From contig NZ_AP025310.1 of NCBI RefSeq assembly GCF_036492635.1, positions 1 to 61,258 on the forward strand: DNA of 61,258 nucleotides, in the 5' to 3' direction. Position numbers and translations under genes: made by a program. This document shows, piece by piece, positions 1 through 7,980 of the stretch; within the stretch, counting starts at the first letter, position 1; each line of letters starts with the position of its first letter. This stretch comes from Aureibacter tunicatorum (GTDB lineage Bacteria > Bacteroidota > Bacteroidia > Cytophagales > Cyclobacteriaceae). Under the pieces are notes generated by a model, which worked only from the letters and a program-made list of their open reading frames with translations, was not told the origin of the DNA and made no database searches.

Positions 1-1109
1 TCCACTGAGAAATTCATCCAATTTTCTAGAAGTACGTTGAAATCAACCTCGTTAAAGGTTAAGATTTGATCATTGGAAATACTAGCACTGAGCGTTTGAC
101 CATTGATTCTTAAAGTAATATTTTCTTGAAGCTCTCCTTTATGAGAATTATTAATATATGCTCTTCTATTGTCTTTGTCGATTCCGACAATTTGAACATA
201 ACGTTCTTTGTTTATCTTGTAGCCTTGCCCCGAAAGATCTTGACCGATTGACATGCATACAAATGGACTTTCGAATAATTTCAAATCGGCTGCATAATCG
301 AAATCTTCATCATGCTGAATTGAATAAATTGAAAGAAACGGCTTGTAGACTTCGGGATTCTCAGCATCATTGGGAGCAATCATTTTGGATTGCTCATTTA
401 TTGCTTGGATATTGCTTTGCAAGGTTGTCGGGTCAGAATCGGAAAATTGATCATAAATTCCTATTTGTCTGATGGAACCTTCAGCGTATAGCTGCAATTG
501 CGCTAACTCCGAAAAGTCGCTTGGTTTTTCATTTACAAGCATCAAGTGAAGCACTCCATTAGGATTGATTCTAAAAAATTCGCTCGCATGATAATGAATC
601 CCTGCATTTGCTTTTCGATCCAAAGCATAGATAAATTCAGGATCTGTAGAAAATGTATCTTGTCGAGTTATAGTATTCGCTACTGCGTATTCCTCGATTT
701 TTTTCAAAGCCTGAAGATAAACATCAGGATCACTTAATGGATCCTCGCTTTTAATATAATCAGTGCCCATCGTGTCATTGAGAAAATCGACCAATGAATC
801 ATTGCTCTGAAGTATATTTTGGAAAATATCAAGTTCAATACGTTCCAGCGTTGCTATGTCTCTTATTTGATAATAAACATGATTTTCTCCGCTTTTCGCA
901 AGCATAGTATATTTGCCACTACTAGCATGCTTGGCGAATATACCGGAACATGGCGCATAGCATATTAATCCGCTAATATGATCGCCTCCCGAAGTGTATC
1001 TACCTAAGCCTCCAGGCAATTTTTCAATATTGATATCATTCAATGGCATAAGGACTGTAAATTGTTGATTTGACAGAAGTTTAATATCCATGGCGGTGTC
1101 ATCCGCCAT
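1..1109 (-). CDS. Contractile sheath protein, N-terminal part (continues across the numbering origin)
   Basis: Sheath subunit of a contractile injection system, DUF2586-like. The frame opens at an ATG at 1109 (start Met-Ala-Asp-Asp-Thr), directly preceded by in-frame TAG codons, and stays open to base 1. The N-terminal part contains LPGGLGR and GGDHISGL, matching GGLGRVAPSEDHISGL in the two other sheath genes of this window, and later an EFFRINPNG motif like their FFSMNPTG. Other possible starts are 1091 and 1049; the 1049 start (MPLNDI) aligns best with the paralogs, so the true start is uncertain. The last two bases at the edge (GA) combine with the first base of the right-edge part to give GAA, so the whole protein is 607 residues when the molecule is closed. 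It lies 51 bases downstream of the tube gene. It is the longest of the three sheath paralogs and may form the main or a specialised sheath layer. Confidence 0.85.
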   Translation of the reverse strand, partial: MADDTAMDIKLLSNQQFTVLMPLNDINIEKLPGGLGRYTSGGDHISGLICYAPCSGIFAKHASSGKYTMLAKSGENHVYYQIRDIATLERIELDIFQNILQSNDSLVDFLNDTMGTDYIKSEDPLSDPDVYLQALKKIEEYAVANTITRQDTFSTDPEFIYALDRKANAGIHYHASEFFRINPNGVLHLMLVNEKPSDFSELAQLQLYAEGSIRQIGIYDQFSDSDPTTLQSNIQAINEQSKMIAPNDAENPEVYKPFLSIYSIQHDEDFDYAADLKLFESPFVCMSIGQDLSGQGYKINKERYVQIVGIDKDNRRAYINNSHKGELQENITLRINGQTLSASISNDQILTFNEVDFNVLLENWMNFSV

Positions 1110-1160
1110 GGACTACCCCTAAAGGTTATGTTGAGCTTTTAAAGCTTGAAATTTAATGGA

Positions 1161-1583
1161 CTATTGCCATTCGATATGAGAAACCAAAAGTTCCATTTTC
1201 ACTTCCATTTTCATATCGCCAGTTTTGAAGCTTCTAGAATTCGCTTTGAACTTGCAATTTTTGATTGTATGAGTGATTACGTCTCCTGATTCAGTTTCAT
1301 AAGCAACTACCACATCAAACTCAGGAATATCAGTCAATCTTCCGTTTGGAGCTTCAGCCATCAAAGCTTCCACTTCATCAACCAATAGTGAGATTGATCC
1401 GCTTGCCTCTACTTTACCGTAACCTCTTGCTACTGGTCTGTCGCCAGCTCCATAGACATTTTCCATGTCTTGCTTCTCTTCGTAAGTCACTTCTGTGATA
1501 CCAGCTACAGGATTACCCAATACGTTTACTGTCACATCTGACCAAGAATATGTTCTACCGTTTACTAATGGAGTAAATTTCAT
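1161..1583 (-). CDS. Tail tube protein
   Basis: A 140-residue protein that should form the inner tube stacked as rings inside the sheath. Length, beta-rich composition and position between sheath genes fit phage/eCIS tube proteins. The start MKFTPLVNGRTYSW and the C-terminal half, with alternating charged and hydrophobic residues (KMEVKMELLVSH), look like Mu/P2-type tube folds. Only one clear tube gene is present; the 180-residue product at 58138-58680 may be a second, tube-initiator-like protein. The gene sits between sheath paralogs in one operon, and a long inverted repeat lies upstream at 1627-1715. The exact family name was not verified. Confidence 0.75.
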   Translation of the reverse strand: MKFTPLVNGRTYSWSDVTVNVLGNPVAGITEVTYEEKQDMENVYGAGDRPVARGYGKVEASGSISLLVDEVEALMAEAPNGRLTDIPEFDVVVAYETESGDVITHTIKNCKFKANSRSFKTGDMKMEVKMELLVSHIEWQ

Positions 1584-1626
1584 AATTATATAATTTTTTA
1601 ATTTGTCATTTGATTATTGTAAGCTT

Positions 1627-1715
1627 GAAGCCCTTAATACGTTTAAGTCATTTGAAAGAAATCTCTATCACTTTTTCTGCTATTCTTGCTATAACGAATT
1701 GGTATTAAGAGCTTC
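1627..1715. repeat. Long inverted repeat upstream of the tube gene
   Basis: Arms GAAGCCCTTAATAC (1627-1640) and GTATTAAGAGCTTC (1702-1715) pair at 13 of 14 positions around a 61-base loop. The repeat lies in the 178-base gap between sheath paralog 2 and the tube gene, in the transcribed minus-strand operon. It could form an mRNA stem that affects processing or stability of the tube message. No U-tract follows, so it is not an obvious terminator. Confidence 0.5.
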
Positions 1716-1761
1716 TAATGCTTTGTCAGCAATTATATGCTTTTAGGCTTAATATTGATTG

Positions 1762-2997
1762 TTATGAAAGCTTTGCTGCAAAACCAATTTTAACTTGAAT
1801 TTCTCTCGCAACGCCAATCGGAACAAGTTTAAGAACGATTTCTAATCTTGACGTAGCCAAAACGTCTTGATCTGGATTGATACCTACTTGATAACCGCTC
1901 AATTCATTCGAATTTGTCATTCTTTGCAATGGAGAACCAGCCAAGTTTTCGAAGAATTTAATAGTGTCAGCAGCCAAACCTCCAGTTGATGGATCCACTG
2001 TCAGCGGAGCGTTCAGTTGAGGCAATAGACTCGCGCGTACATTTCTTACTGCTTTGTCAATCGTACGATTGCTCTCGATATAAGCAAAATCAGAAGTAAT
2101 TCTATCCGCTACATGGCTATCATTGAAATAAGAACCTGCATCTCCTACGTGCTTGATTACAAAAATATATCTCTTATCATTAAGAGAATCTAAAGCTCCT
2201 TTTGAAATACCAGAAACTTTTCGCCCATCTGTCAAAGCTGGATTTGCGAATTCAGAACCCAAATTAAACTTCTGAACCCAACCGATATTCTCATGCACAG
2301 ATGATTTACTTACTGCTCCCAGCGCTGTACCAACGCATCCTACAAAACTAACCTCTTCAGTGATCTTTTGAACCAACTCCGAAGTACTTTCACCAATAAG
2401 CACAGAGATATTTTTACCTCCAGTATTATCCATAAGCGTATTAAGCTGAATACCTTCAGCCAATGTCACTTTCGCACCGACCAAAATAGAAAGAGGCGAG
2501 AACTCAACATTTTCAAGTTCATTAGCTGCGGCTTGAAGCGATGCCACATTTAACGCTTGAGAATTTGAAACAGATAAAGATGCATCATATATCCCTAACT
2601 GTCTGAGCTTTCCACCTGTGCTTTTCTGAAAGTTAACAATAACTGCTGAATCTAATGATTCTCTAATACCAAAATATAATCTTCCAGTAGGATTCATTCT
2701 GAAAAATTCTTTCACATGGTAATGCACTGCATGTTCAGCTGTTGCAGCTACTGCATCAATATTTGGATCTTTTTTCTTGTCTCTTAGGTATGTGCCATAA
2801 TCAGAGAATACAGATTCACCTTCAGAGACAAATGCATTTTCCAAATCCTCAACGCTAGATAATGCTATAGTTTTTTTAATTTCACTGGCGCTAGCATTAG
2901 TGTCGACAAAGATCAATCCACTGATATGATCTTCACTAGGTGCCACACGGCCTAAACCTCCAGCTACTTTTTGAAATTCGATTTTATTCAATCCCAT
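1762..2997 (-). CDS. Contractile sheath protein, paralog 2
   Basis: A 411-residue DUF2586-like sheath subunit. The start at 2997 (MGLNKIEFQK) is chosen over an upstream in-frame ATG at 3051 because it aligns with the MALNQIKFTK start of paralog 3. The longer reading would run through a palindrome. Shared blocks are GGLGRVAPSEDHISGLIF at the N-terminus, KSSVHENIGWVQKFN in the middle, and a nearly identical C-terminal third ending in REIQVKIGFAAK. It lacks about 70 residues of the central insertion found in paralog 3. Several eCIS (for example Afp and PVC) encode three sheath proteins with different roles at the baseplate end or along the shaft, so a specialised position is likely but unproven. 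Confidence 0.88.
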   Translation of the reverse strand: MGLNKIEFQKVAGGLGRVAPSEDHISGLIFVDTNASASEIKKTIALSSVEDLENAFVSEGESVFSDYGTYLRDKKKDPNIDAVAATAEHAVHYHVKEFFRMNPTGRLYFGIRESLDSAVIVNFQKSTGGKLRQLGIYDASLSVSNSQALNVASLQAAANELENVEFSPLSILVGAKVTLAEGIQLNTLMDNTGGKNISVLIGESTSELVQKITEEVSFVGCVGTALGAVSKSSVHENIGWVQKFNLGSEFANPALTDGRKVSGISKGALDSLNDKRYIFVIKHVGDAGSYFNDSHVADRITSDFAYIESNRTIDKAVRNVRASLLPQLNAPLTVDPSTGGLAADTIKFFENLAGSPLQRMTNSNELSGYQVGINPDQDVLATSRLEIVLKLVPIGVAREIQVKIGFAAKLS

Positions 2998-3020
2998 AAT
3001 ATATTTTTTTATTCTTAATG

Positions 3021-3059
3021 AATTCGTTATGTGCAATAATTTATTGCACATAACGAATT
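3021..3059. repeat. 39-bp near-perfect palindrome between sheath genes
   Basis: Two 19-base arms (3021-3039 and 3041-3059) are perfectly complementary around a single T at 3040. It lies 23 bases upstream of the sheath paralog 2 start. As RNA on the minus strand it would fold into a very stable hairpin with a minimal loop; as DNA it could extrude a cruciform. No U-run follows, so it is more likely an intercistronic processing, stability or translation-control element than a terminator. Confidence 0.7.
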
Positions 3060-3101
3060 ATACTAATTATGAATCTTCCTTTTGAAAATACAGCAAGTAT
3101 T

Positions 3102-3142
3102 GGGAGCGATTATTTACAACTAATGTTTGGCCAATCGCTCCC
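3102..3142. repeat. Second inverted repeat between sheath genes
   Basis: GGGAGCGATT (3102-3111) pairs perfectly with AATCGCTCCC (3133-3142) across a 21-base loop. With the palindrome at 3021-3059 it makes the 272-base sheath 3 to sheath 2 gap highly structured. No U-tract is seen on either strand. The role is unknown. Confidence 0.55.
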
Positions 3143-3269
3143 GCAACAACCACTGTATAACTAACCCGAAACAAAAGTCTTATATTTTTTCAGGCCTATC
3201 AAATCATAGTTTTATTACACCAATTAAATCGGTTATGATAACAGATAGATCTTTTATGACTCTAGGTTC

Positions 3270-4727
3270 TTAAGAAGAAACCTTAGCAGCAAAACCGATT
3301 TTCACTTGAATCTCTCTAGCAACACCAACTGGAACAAGTTTTAATACGATATCCAATCTAGATGTAGCCAATACATCTTGATCAGGATTGATTCCAACTG
3401 CAAAACCACTTAGCTCACCAGCTCTTAACATTCTAGACAAAGGCGATCCAGCCAAATTTTCAAAAAACTTAATTGTGTCAATTGCCAAACCTCCAGTAGT
3501 AGCGTCAACAGCCAATGGTGAATTAAGTTGAGGCAAAAGACTTGCTCTTACATCTCTGATGGCCTTATTAATTGTTCTATTGCTTTCAATATAAGCAAAA
3601 TCAGACGTTGCTTTATCAGCCACATGGCTATCATTGAAATATGTTCCAACATCTCCAATATGCTTTACCATGAAAATAAATCTATTTTCATCTAAAATGT
3701 CCAAAGAAGCTTTGTTTACCTCGCTTACAGGGGTTCTATCCACAAAAGTTGGCACATTGAACTCTGCTCCTAGATTAAATTTTTGAACCCATCCAATATT
3801 TTCATGAACAGAGGACTTGCTTACTGCTCCCAAAACAGTTCCAACTGATCCGATTACGAAACCATCTCTTACTTGAGCAGAAATAGACTCTGTAAACGCT
3901 GGAAAACTTGATCCAGTATCGGCTCTCTCTGTTAAAACTTTGTTCTTGAATTTGATTTTCAATTTATCTTTGGATACTGAAGCTCCTACGTCAGATAAAT
4001 CTGATATCATTTCAGTGATTTCTTGATCAGTTCCTGTTGTAAAAGTAGTATTGATATCAGCCAAATTAGTAATTACATATTGCTCTGCATCAAAAAGATT
4101 CATTAAAGTAGAGATCATTGCATAACCTTCTCCAGAACCTGACTGAGCGATTGTAATAGAAACATTTTTTGCATTTTTACCTGAAAGATCTGATGAATCG
4201 AACGACGCTAAATCTCCAAAACCTTGTGCAATAATTGATAAAGGAGCAAATTCAACTTCCTCAAGTGTTGAAGCAGCAGATTCTAATTCGCCAATAATAG
4301 TTTCAGCACCAGAACCATCGCCAGTAAAATCAAGGCTTTCATCAAAGACACCCAACTGACGGACTTTTCCATCACAACTTTTTTGGAAATCGATAATATC
4401 GCTACTAGTTATTTGAGAAGACAGCATCTGAAAATACAATCTCCCTGTAGGGTTCATGCTGAAAAACTGTTGCACGTGATAGTAAATCACATGATCAATC
4501 GTAGGCGCCTCTCCCGGGTTTCTCTTTTCGCTTGAAATATAGCTTGAATACTTCTCAGGATTTCCAGGGCTTAAATAGCTATTTAAGTCTTCAGGACTTG
4601 ACAAAGCAAAAATGTCTGTTCCTGAATCCATTCCAGCAAATATTAATCCACTGATATGGTCCTCAGAAGGAGCAACTCTTCCAAGCCCTCCAAGGGTTTT
4701 AGTAAATTTGATTTGATTTAATGCCAT
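3270..4727 (-). CDS. Contractile sheath protein, paralog 3
   Basis: A 485-residue DUF2586-like sheath subunit, first of the three sheath genes in transcription order. The N-terminus (MALNQIKFTKTLGGLGRVAP) and the C-terminal domain from about residue 300 onward are nearly the same as in paralog 2. Residues of roughly 150-290 form a variable region (LADINTTFTTG, KLKIKFKNKVL) that is much shorter in paralog 2. A variable middle on a conserved frame suggests a surface-exposed insertion on the sheath exterior, while the conserved C-terminal handshake domain builds the helical lattice. The gene is followed by a structured 272-base gap. Confidence 0.88.
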   Translation of the reverse strand: MALNQIKFTKTLGGLGRVAPSEDHISGLIFAGMDSGTDIFALSSPEDLNSYLSPGNPEKYSSYISSEKRNPGEAPTIDHVIYYHVQQFFSMNPTGRLYFQMLSSQITSSDIIDFQKSCDGKVRQLGVFDESLDFTGDGSGAETIIGELESAASTLEEVEFAPLSIIAQGFGDLASFDSSDLSGKNAKNVSITIAQSGSGEGYAMISTLMNLFDAEQYVITNLADINTTFTTGTDQEITEMISDLSDVGASVSKDKLKIKFKNKVLTERADTGSSFPAFTESISAQVRDGFVIGSVGTVLGAVSKSSVHENIGWVQKFNLGAEFNVPTFVDRTPVSEVNKASLDILDENRFIFMVKHIGDVGTYFNDSHVADKATSDFAYIESNRTINKAIRDVRASLLPQLNSPLAVDATTGGLAIDTIKFFENLAGSPLSRMLRAGELSGFAVGINPDQDVLATSRLDIVLKLVPVGVAREIQVKIGFAAKVSS

Positions 4728-4786
4728 ATTGGTTTTAATTTATATTAATTACATTTTATTTATGCTCTTCTAGCATTTTGTATTAC

Positions 4787-5113
4787 TCACTTATTTTTCT
4801 TGCGATATGTAATATATTCAGCTTTCACCTCATTGATTTTGTCATGTAGTTCCCTGATTTGAGAATCATGCTTATTGATGGTCGAATTTAGTTGAGATAG
4901 CTGCTCGTTTTGAACATGCGTCAGCACTTCTATTTTGTCAATTACATCGACTAATTCTTCCAACTTGGTATAAACTTTTAAAAACCCCTCTCTAACCCCA
5001 CTGATCCATTCTCTCACAGCATACCAAACTATCGTAAGCAATAGGGTAATAAAACCAGCAAAAGCCCATTTGAGCAAATCCTCATAAGCTGAAATAATTG
5101 AAACTATCTCCAT
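4787..5113 (-). CDS. Small single-span membrane protein with coiled coil
   Basis: About 108 residues if translation starts at 5113 (MEIVSIISAY), chosen because the longer frame from 5152 adds only a short low-complexity leader. A hydrophobic segment (WAFAGFITLLLTIVWYAV, about residues 16-33) is followed by a charged helix with heptad-like spacing and a basic C-terminus (YRKKNK). It is the first gene of the sheath-tube operon. It resembles holin-like or phage membrane-anchor proteins in layout but not in a motif that can be named. Possible roles are membrane attachment of the injection system or a step in its release. Function unassigned. Confidence 0.55.
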   Translation of the reverse strand: MEIVSIISAYEDLLKWAFAGFITLLLTIVWYAVREWISGVREGFLKVYTKLEELVDVIDKIEVLTHVQNEQLSQLNSTINKHDSQIRELHDKINEVKAEYITYRKKNK

Positions 5114-5486
5114 AAATATATATTTTACGTTATTGTTGATTATGCAATTCAATGAATTCTTGAAATCATGCGCTTAAAGCTTGATTCAGAACAGTACATG
5201 GTCAATGCATAGAACTGGTAAGTATGGTTATACATTTATTTCTTGATGAGCTTCTGACAATTCTAATATTACTTAGCGCCTAACAAAAGTCTACTTAATA
5301 GCACTACTTTACAAATCAACACATAGTGACAATAGAACTGGAGGTCATCATAAAATCATGTATTTTCATCATGAAGAAGCGAGCGTTTTTTGTCTTTTCT
5401 TTTTTCGACTTTTGCTCAATGAGCTTATTGCATATGACAAGCAACAAGCCTTATTTAATCATATCAACACTTAAATCAGATTAGAC
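5114..5486. other. Divergent intergenic region
   Basis: The region separates the minus-strand sheath operon from the plus-strand terminator/ATPase unit, so it should hold promoters in both directions. I found no convincing pair of Bacteroidota -33/-7 elements, no long inverted repeat and no small reading frame worth calling. Confidence 0.4.
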
Positions 5487-6035
5487 ATGTTTAGTTACTT
5501 GTACAAATTCATGAATAAGATTATTCAGGAAGCGCAAATAGGTCAAATGGAAATCACTTTTGACTTGTATAGCAATCAAATGAAGAAATACGACCTTGAC
5601 TCAAGGGAAGACCTTCCTGCTATTATGCTGGATATCAAAAATACAGACTTTCACTTTCAAACAGACAGGCCCCAAGTGGTAGAAGCTGAATTTTCGTTGT
5701 TTTTTGTTACCCAGCTTGACGGAAACCCGAATTCCAGCGCAGAGGCTCATTTGAATATGATCGACTCGATATGCCAGGAAGTTACTAAAATCAACCGAAT
5801 GAGCGCTGATGATCTTCAAGCCCAATATAGCTTTTCGGCTTTGAGTGGAGATGCAAATGCCACAAGTGATTGCTGCATAAGGCAAATTAGCTATGATGGA
5901 AAGATAGAAACCGCACGAACTCAAGACTTTGCCTACGATAATCTGAGAATCAATGCTTTGGCGTTCAAAGGTATAATGAACCACTATGTTTCCAGTGTTA
6001 AAAATGACATTTCAAATAGTCAAATAAACGATTAA
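5487..6035 (+). CDS. Tail terminator / cap protein candidate (Pvc16-like)
   Basis: A 182-residue protein. In eCIS loci a protein of this size beside the ATPase (the Afp16/Pvc16, DUF4255 family) caps the distal end of tube and sheath and ends polymerisation. Here it lies 116 bases upstream of the AAA+ ATPase, as in such loci. The sequence has a helical N-terminus (FMNKIIQEAQIG) followed by a beta-rich domain with FSLFFVTQLDG, in keeping with terminator folds. An alternative start at Met9 (5511) is possible. The assignment rests mainly on context and size. Confidence 0.55.
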   Translation: MFSYLYKFMNKIIQEAQIGQMEITFDLYSNQMKKYDLDSREDLPAIMLDIKNTDFHFQTDRPQVVEAEFSLFFVTQLDGNPNSSAEAHLNMIDSICQEVTKINRMSADDLQAQYSFSALSGDANATSDCCIRQISYDGKIETARTQDFAYDNLRINALAFKGIMNHYVSSVKNDISNSQIND

Positions 6036-6084
6036 CAAAGAGTCGTTACAGTATTAATGCCTTAATAATCATATATATTCAATG

Positions 6085-6124
6085 CCGGCAATATTCTCTT
6101 TTTCATGCATATTAATTTTGCCGG
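6085..6124 (+). terminator. Weak hairpin between terminator gene and ATPase
   Basis: CCGGCAA (6085-6091) pairs with TTGCCGG (6118-6124), followed by the AT-rich TATTTAATAATTTT. The loop is long (26 bases). The 3' arm overlaps TAATTTTG (6113-6120), which fits the Bacteroidota -7 box TAnnTTTG and lies 32 bases before the ATPase start, although no -33 box was found. It may be an attenuator or a promoter region rather than a true terminator. Confidence 0.3.
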
Positions 6125-6151
6125 TATTTAATAATTTTAAAAGCCTCAACT

Positions 6152-7468
6152 ATGTCAACTGCCGAACAATTATTTGAAGAATTCAAATGGATTAAAAAGA
6201 TTTTCGAAGCGAGAAATCAGGACAAATCTACGGATTTTCACTTGCTCGCCGAAGATAATTTATTGCCAGAAATCTCAAACACATCATATCAATCAATCTT
6301 TAAAGAAACCAACGAAGAGGACCCATACCAAAGGCTATTGCTTGCATTATCGCTTGCCGCGACTGCTTGTCCTGCCATCATTGACATTTTTAAAAATCCC
6401 TCCAATGATTTCGCTCTCTACCTTAGCCCTGAGGGCTTTGCATTGCCTACCAATGAAACATTTTTGAGAATGGCGACTGGAGAGAACTATCAACACAGAA
6501 TATCAATACAACAAGCCTATACAAGTTCCTCCAATCCTATGGTGAGCAATCATTGGTTAAGATTGGCTGAAGTTGATATTAAAGCTACCGAGTCCCCGCT
6601 TTTCAAGCCTCTTGAGCCTACGAGCAAATTGCTGAAAATGCTGGATTTACAAAATGACAGTCAAGAACAACAATCTATGGAAAACGAACAAGAAAAATTT
6701 CCGGCTAAACTCATTACTACTAAATTAGAATGGTCTGATATCGTATTCAATAGTAAAACATCCGAAAAGCTTAACGAAGCTGTATCCTACCATTATCATA
6801 AGGATACTTTAGCTCAAGAAATGGGTTTTGGAAAACATATGAAAAAAGGCATCCGGATTATATTTCATGGACCAAGCGGAACAGGCAAAACGCTTACAGC
6901 TACTGCTTTAGGCAAAAAACTGGGAAAACCTGTATATCGAGTTGATGTCCCGAATATCGTAAGTAAATATATCGGAGAAACGAATAAAAATTTGGAGCAA
7001 TTATTCGCTATGGCTGAAGGAAAAGATTGGATTTTGTTTTTTGACGAGGGAGATGCTCTTTTGGGTAAAAGAAGCAGTCAACAATCCGATCACAAATCAT
7101 CTCATTACGCGAATCAAGAAATAGCGTATTTATTGCAGCGAATAGAAGACTTCGATGGCATCATCATCATTGCCACCAATTTAAAGCAAAACATGGATTC
7201 TGCTTTTATGCGAAGATTCGAATTAAGCATTCCTTTTGAATTGCCTGATTATGAAAATAGACAAAAACTCTGGGAGACCTATTGGCCAAGCCGTCTGCAA
7301 AAGTCCGATGATCTCGATTTAACACAAATCGTCAAAGCCAATAAATTATCCGCTGCATCCATCATCAATGTGCTTAAAAGGATAAGCCTCAAATGTATTT
7401 TGTCCAAGAATATGATTGTTCACAAAGAATTATTGGAGAGCTGCATTGATGAAGAAAGATACAAGTAG
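6152..7468 (+). CDS. AAA+ ATPase of the injection system (Afp15/Pvc15-like)
   Basis: A 438-residue AAA+ ATPase. The Walker A motif GPSGTGKT lies at residues 240-247 and Walker B ends in FFDEGDAL around D298-E299, with an arginine-finger candidate in FMRRFEL and a sensor-like TNLKQN. The N-terminal 200 residues are a separate helical domain. Every complete eCIS locus carries one such ATPase; its job is thought to be in assembly or effector loading rather than contraction. It follows the tail terminator gene and converges on the PAAR-like gene, with a hairpin between the two. Confidence 0.9.
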   Translation: MSTAEQLFEEFKWIKKIFEARNQDKSTDFHLLAEDNLLPEISNTSYQSIFKETNEEDPYQRLLLALSLAATACPAIIDIFKNPSNDFALYLSPEGFALPTNETFLRMATGENYQHRISIQQAYTSSSNPMVSNHWLRLAEVDIKATESPLFKPLEPTSKLLKMLDLQNDSQEQQSMENEQEKFPAKLITTKLEWSDIVFNSKTSEKLNEAVSYHYHKDTLAQEMGFGKHMKKGIRIIFHGPSGTGKTLTATALGKKLGKPVYRVDVPNIVSKYIGETNKNLEQLFAMAEGKDWILFFDEGDALLGKRSSQQSDHKSSHYANQEIAYLLQRIEDFDGIIIIATNLKQNMDSAFMRRFELSIPFELPDYENRQKLWETYWPSRLQKSDDLDLTQIVKANKLSAASIINVLKRISLKCILSKNMIVHKELLESCIDEERYK

Positions 7469-7492
7469 TATCATATAACATTAAATATTATC

Positions 7493-7520
7493 AAGCAGTT
7501 CGCTGTTAAGCAAACTGCTT
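7493..7520. terminator. Bidirectional terminator between ATPase and PAAR-like genes
   Basis: AAGCAGTT (7493-7500) pairs with AACTGCTT (7513-7520) over a 12-base loop, followed by ATTATTATTT on the plus strand; the minus-strand flank is also AT-rich. It lies between convergent genes. The T-tract is imperfect. Confidence 0.5.
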
Positions 7521-7524
7521 ATTA

Positions 7525-7953
7525 TTATTTAGCGGTAACTTTAGCTTGACCTGCGAAAAGCGCTTTGATCTGGCATGCTCCATTGAAAGGCGCTGGCGAA
7601 GGCGATCCAGGTGGAATATAAGTTCCTGTACATTTGCAATCGATCGTTAGGTCATCAAGCACAGGTTTGCCATTATCAAACTCCACTTTTGTAGCTTCCC
7701 CTTTTACTGGAGCAAATTGTCCCGGAGGCACTGGAGGTGAAGCTTTAAGAGGCCCCACGGCGCTACATCCAAGAGAGGTATGCATGCCCCCTGGCGGTTC
7801 GGCTATTTCTACCACCCCCTCGGCATTGTCCACTTTTACTTTTTGAGAATAAGTAGGAAATAAGTCTGAGCTTTCCAAAACCATCTTTCCCGGCAAAGAA
7901 GCTGACTGAGGCGTTACAATCAACTTGAATTTTTTGTTCAATATACTTTTCAT
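7525..7953 (-). CDS. PAAR-like spike tip protein
   Basis: A 142-residue protein likely to cap the central spike and sharpen the puncturing tip. It has the Pro/Gly-rich layout of PAAR-like and DUF4280-like tips (PPGGMHTSLGC, PPVPPGQF, PPGSPSPAPF). His/Cys residues in GGMH, SLGC, IDCKC and GACQ could bind a metal. It lies 27 bases downstream of the LRR gene on the same strand, in one short operon. A PAAR-type tip next to a contractile system is expected from known eCIS loci; the metal ligands are inferred. Confidence 0.7.
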   Translation of the reverse strand: MKSILNKKFKLIVTPQSASLPGKMVLESSDLFPTYSQKVKVDNAEGVVEIAEPPGGMHTSLGCSAVGPLKASPPVPPGQFAPVKGEATKVEFDNGKPVLDDLTIDCKCTGTYIPPGSPSPAPFNGACQIKALFAGQAKVTAK

Positions 7954-7980
7954 GCTAATGTCTCTATTTAAAACTTGATT

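Noticed and set aside
158-737. Plus-strand frames at the left edge (104 and 63 codons)
   Set aside because: They are antisense to the sheath gene, which has a continuous frame with clear similarity to its paralogs.
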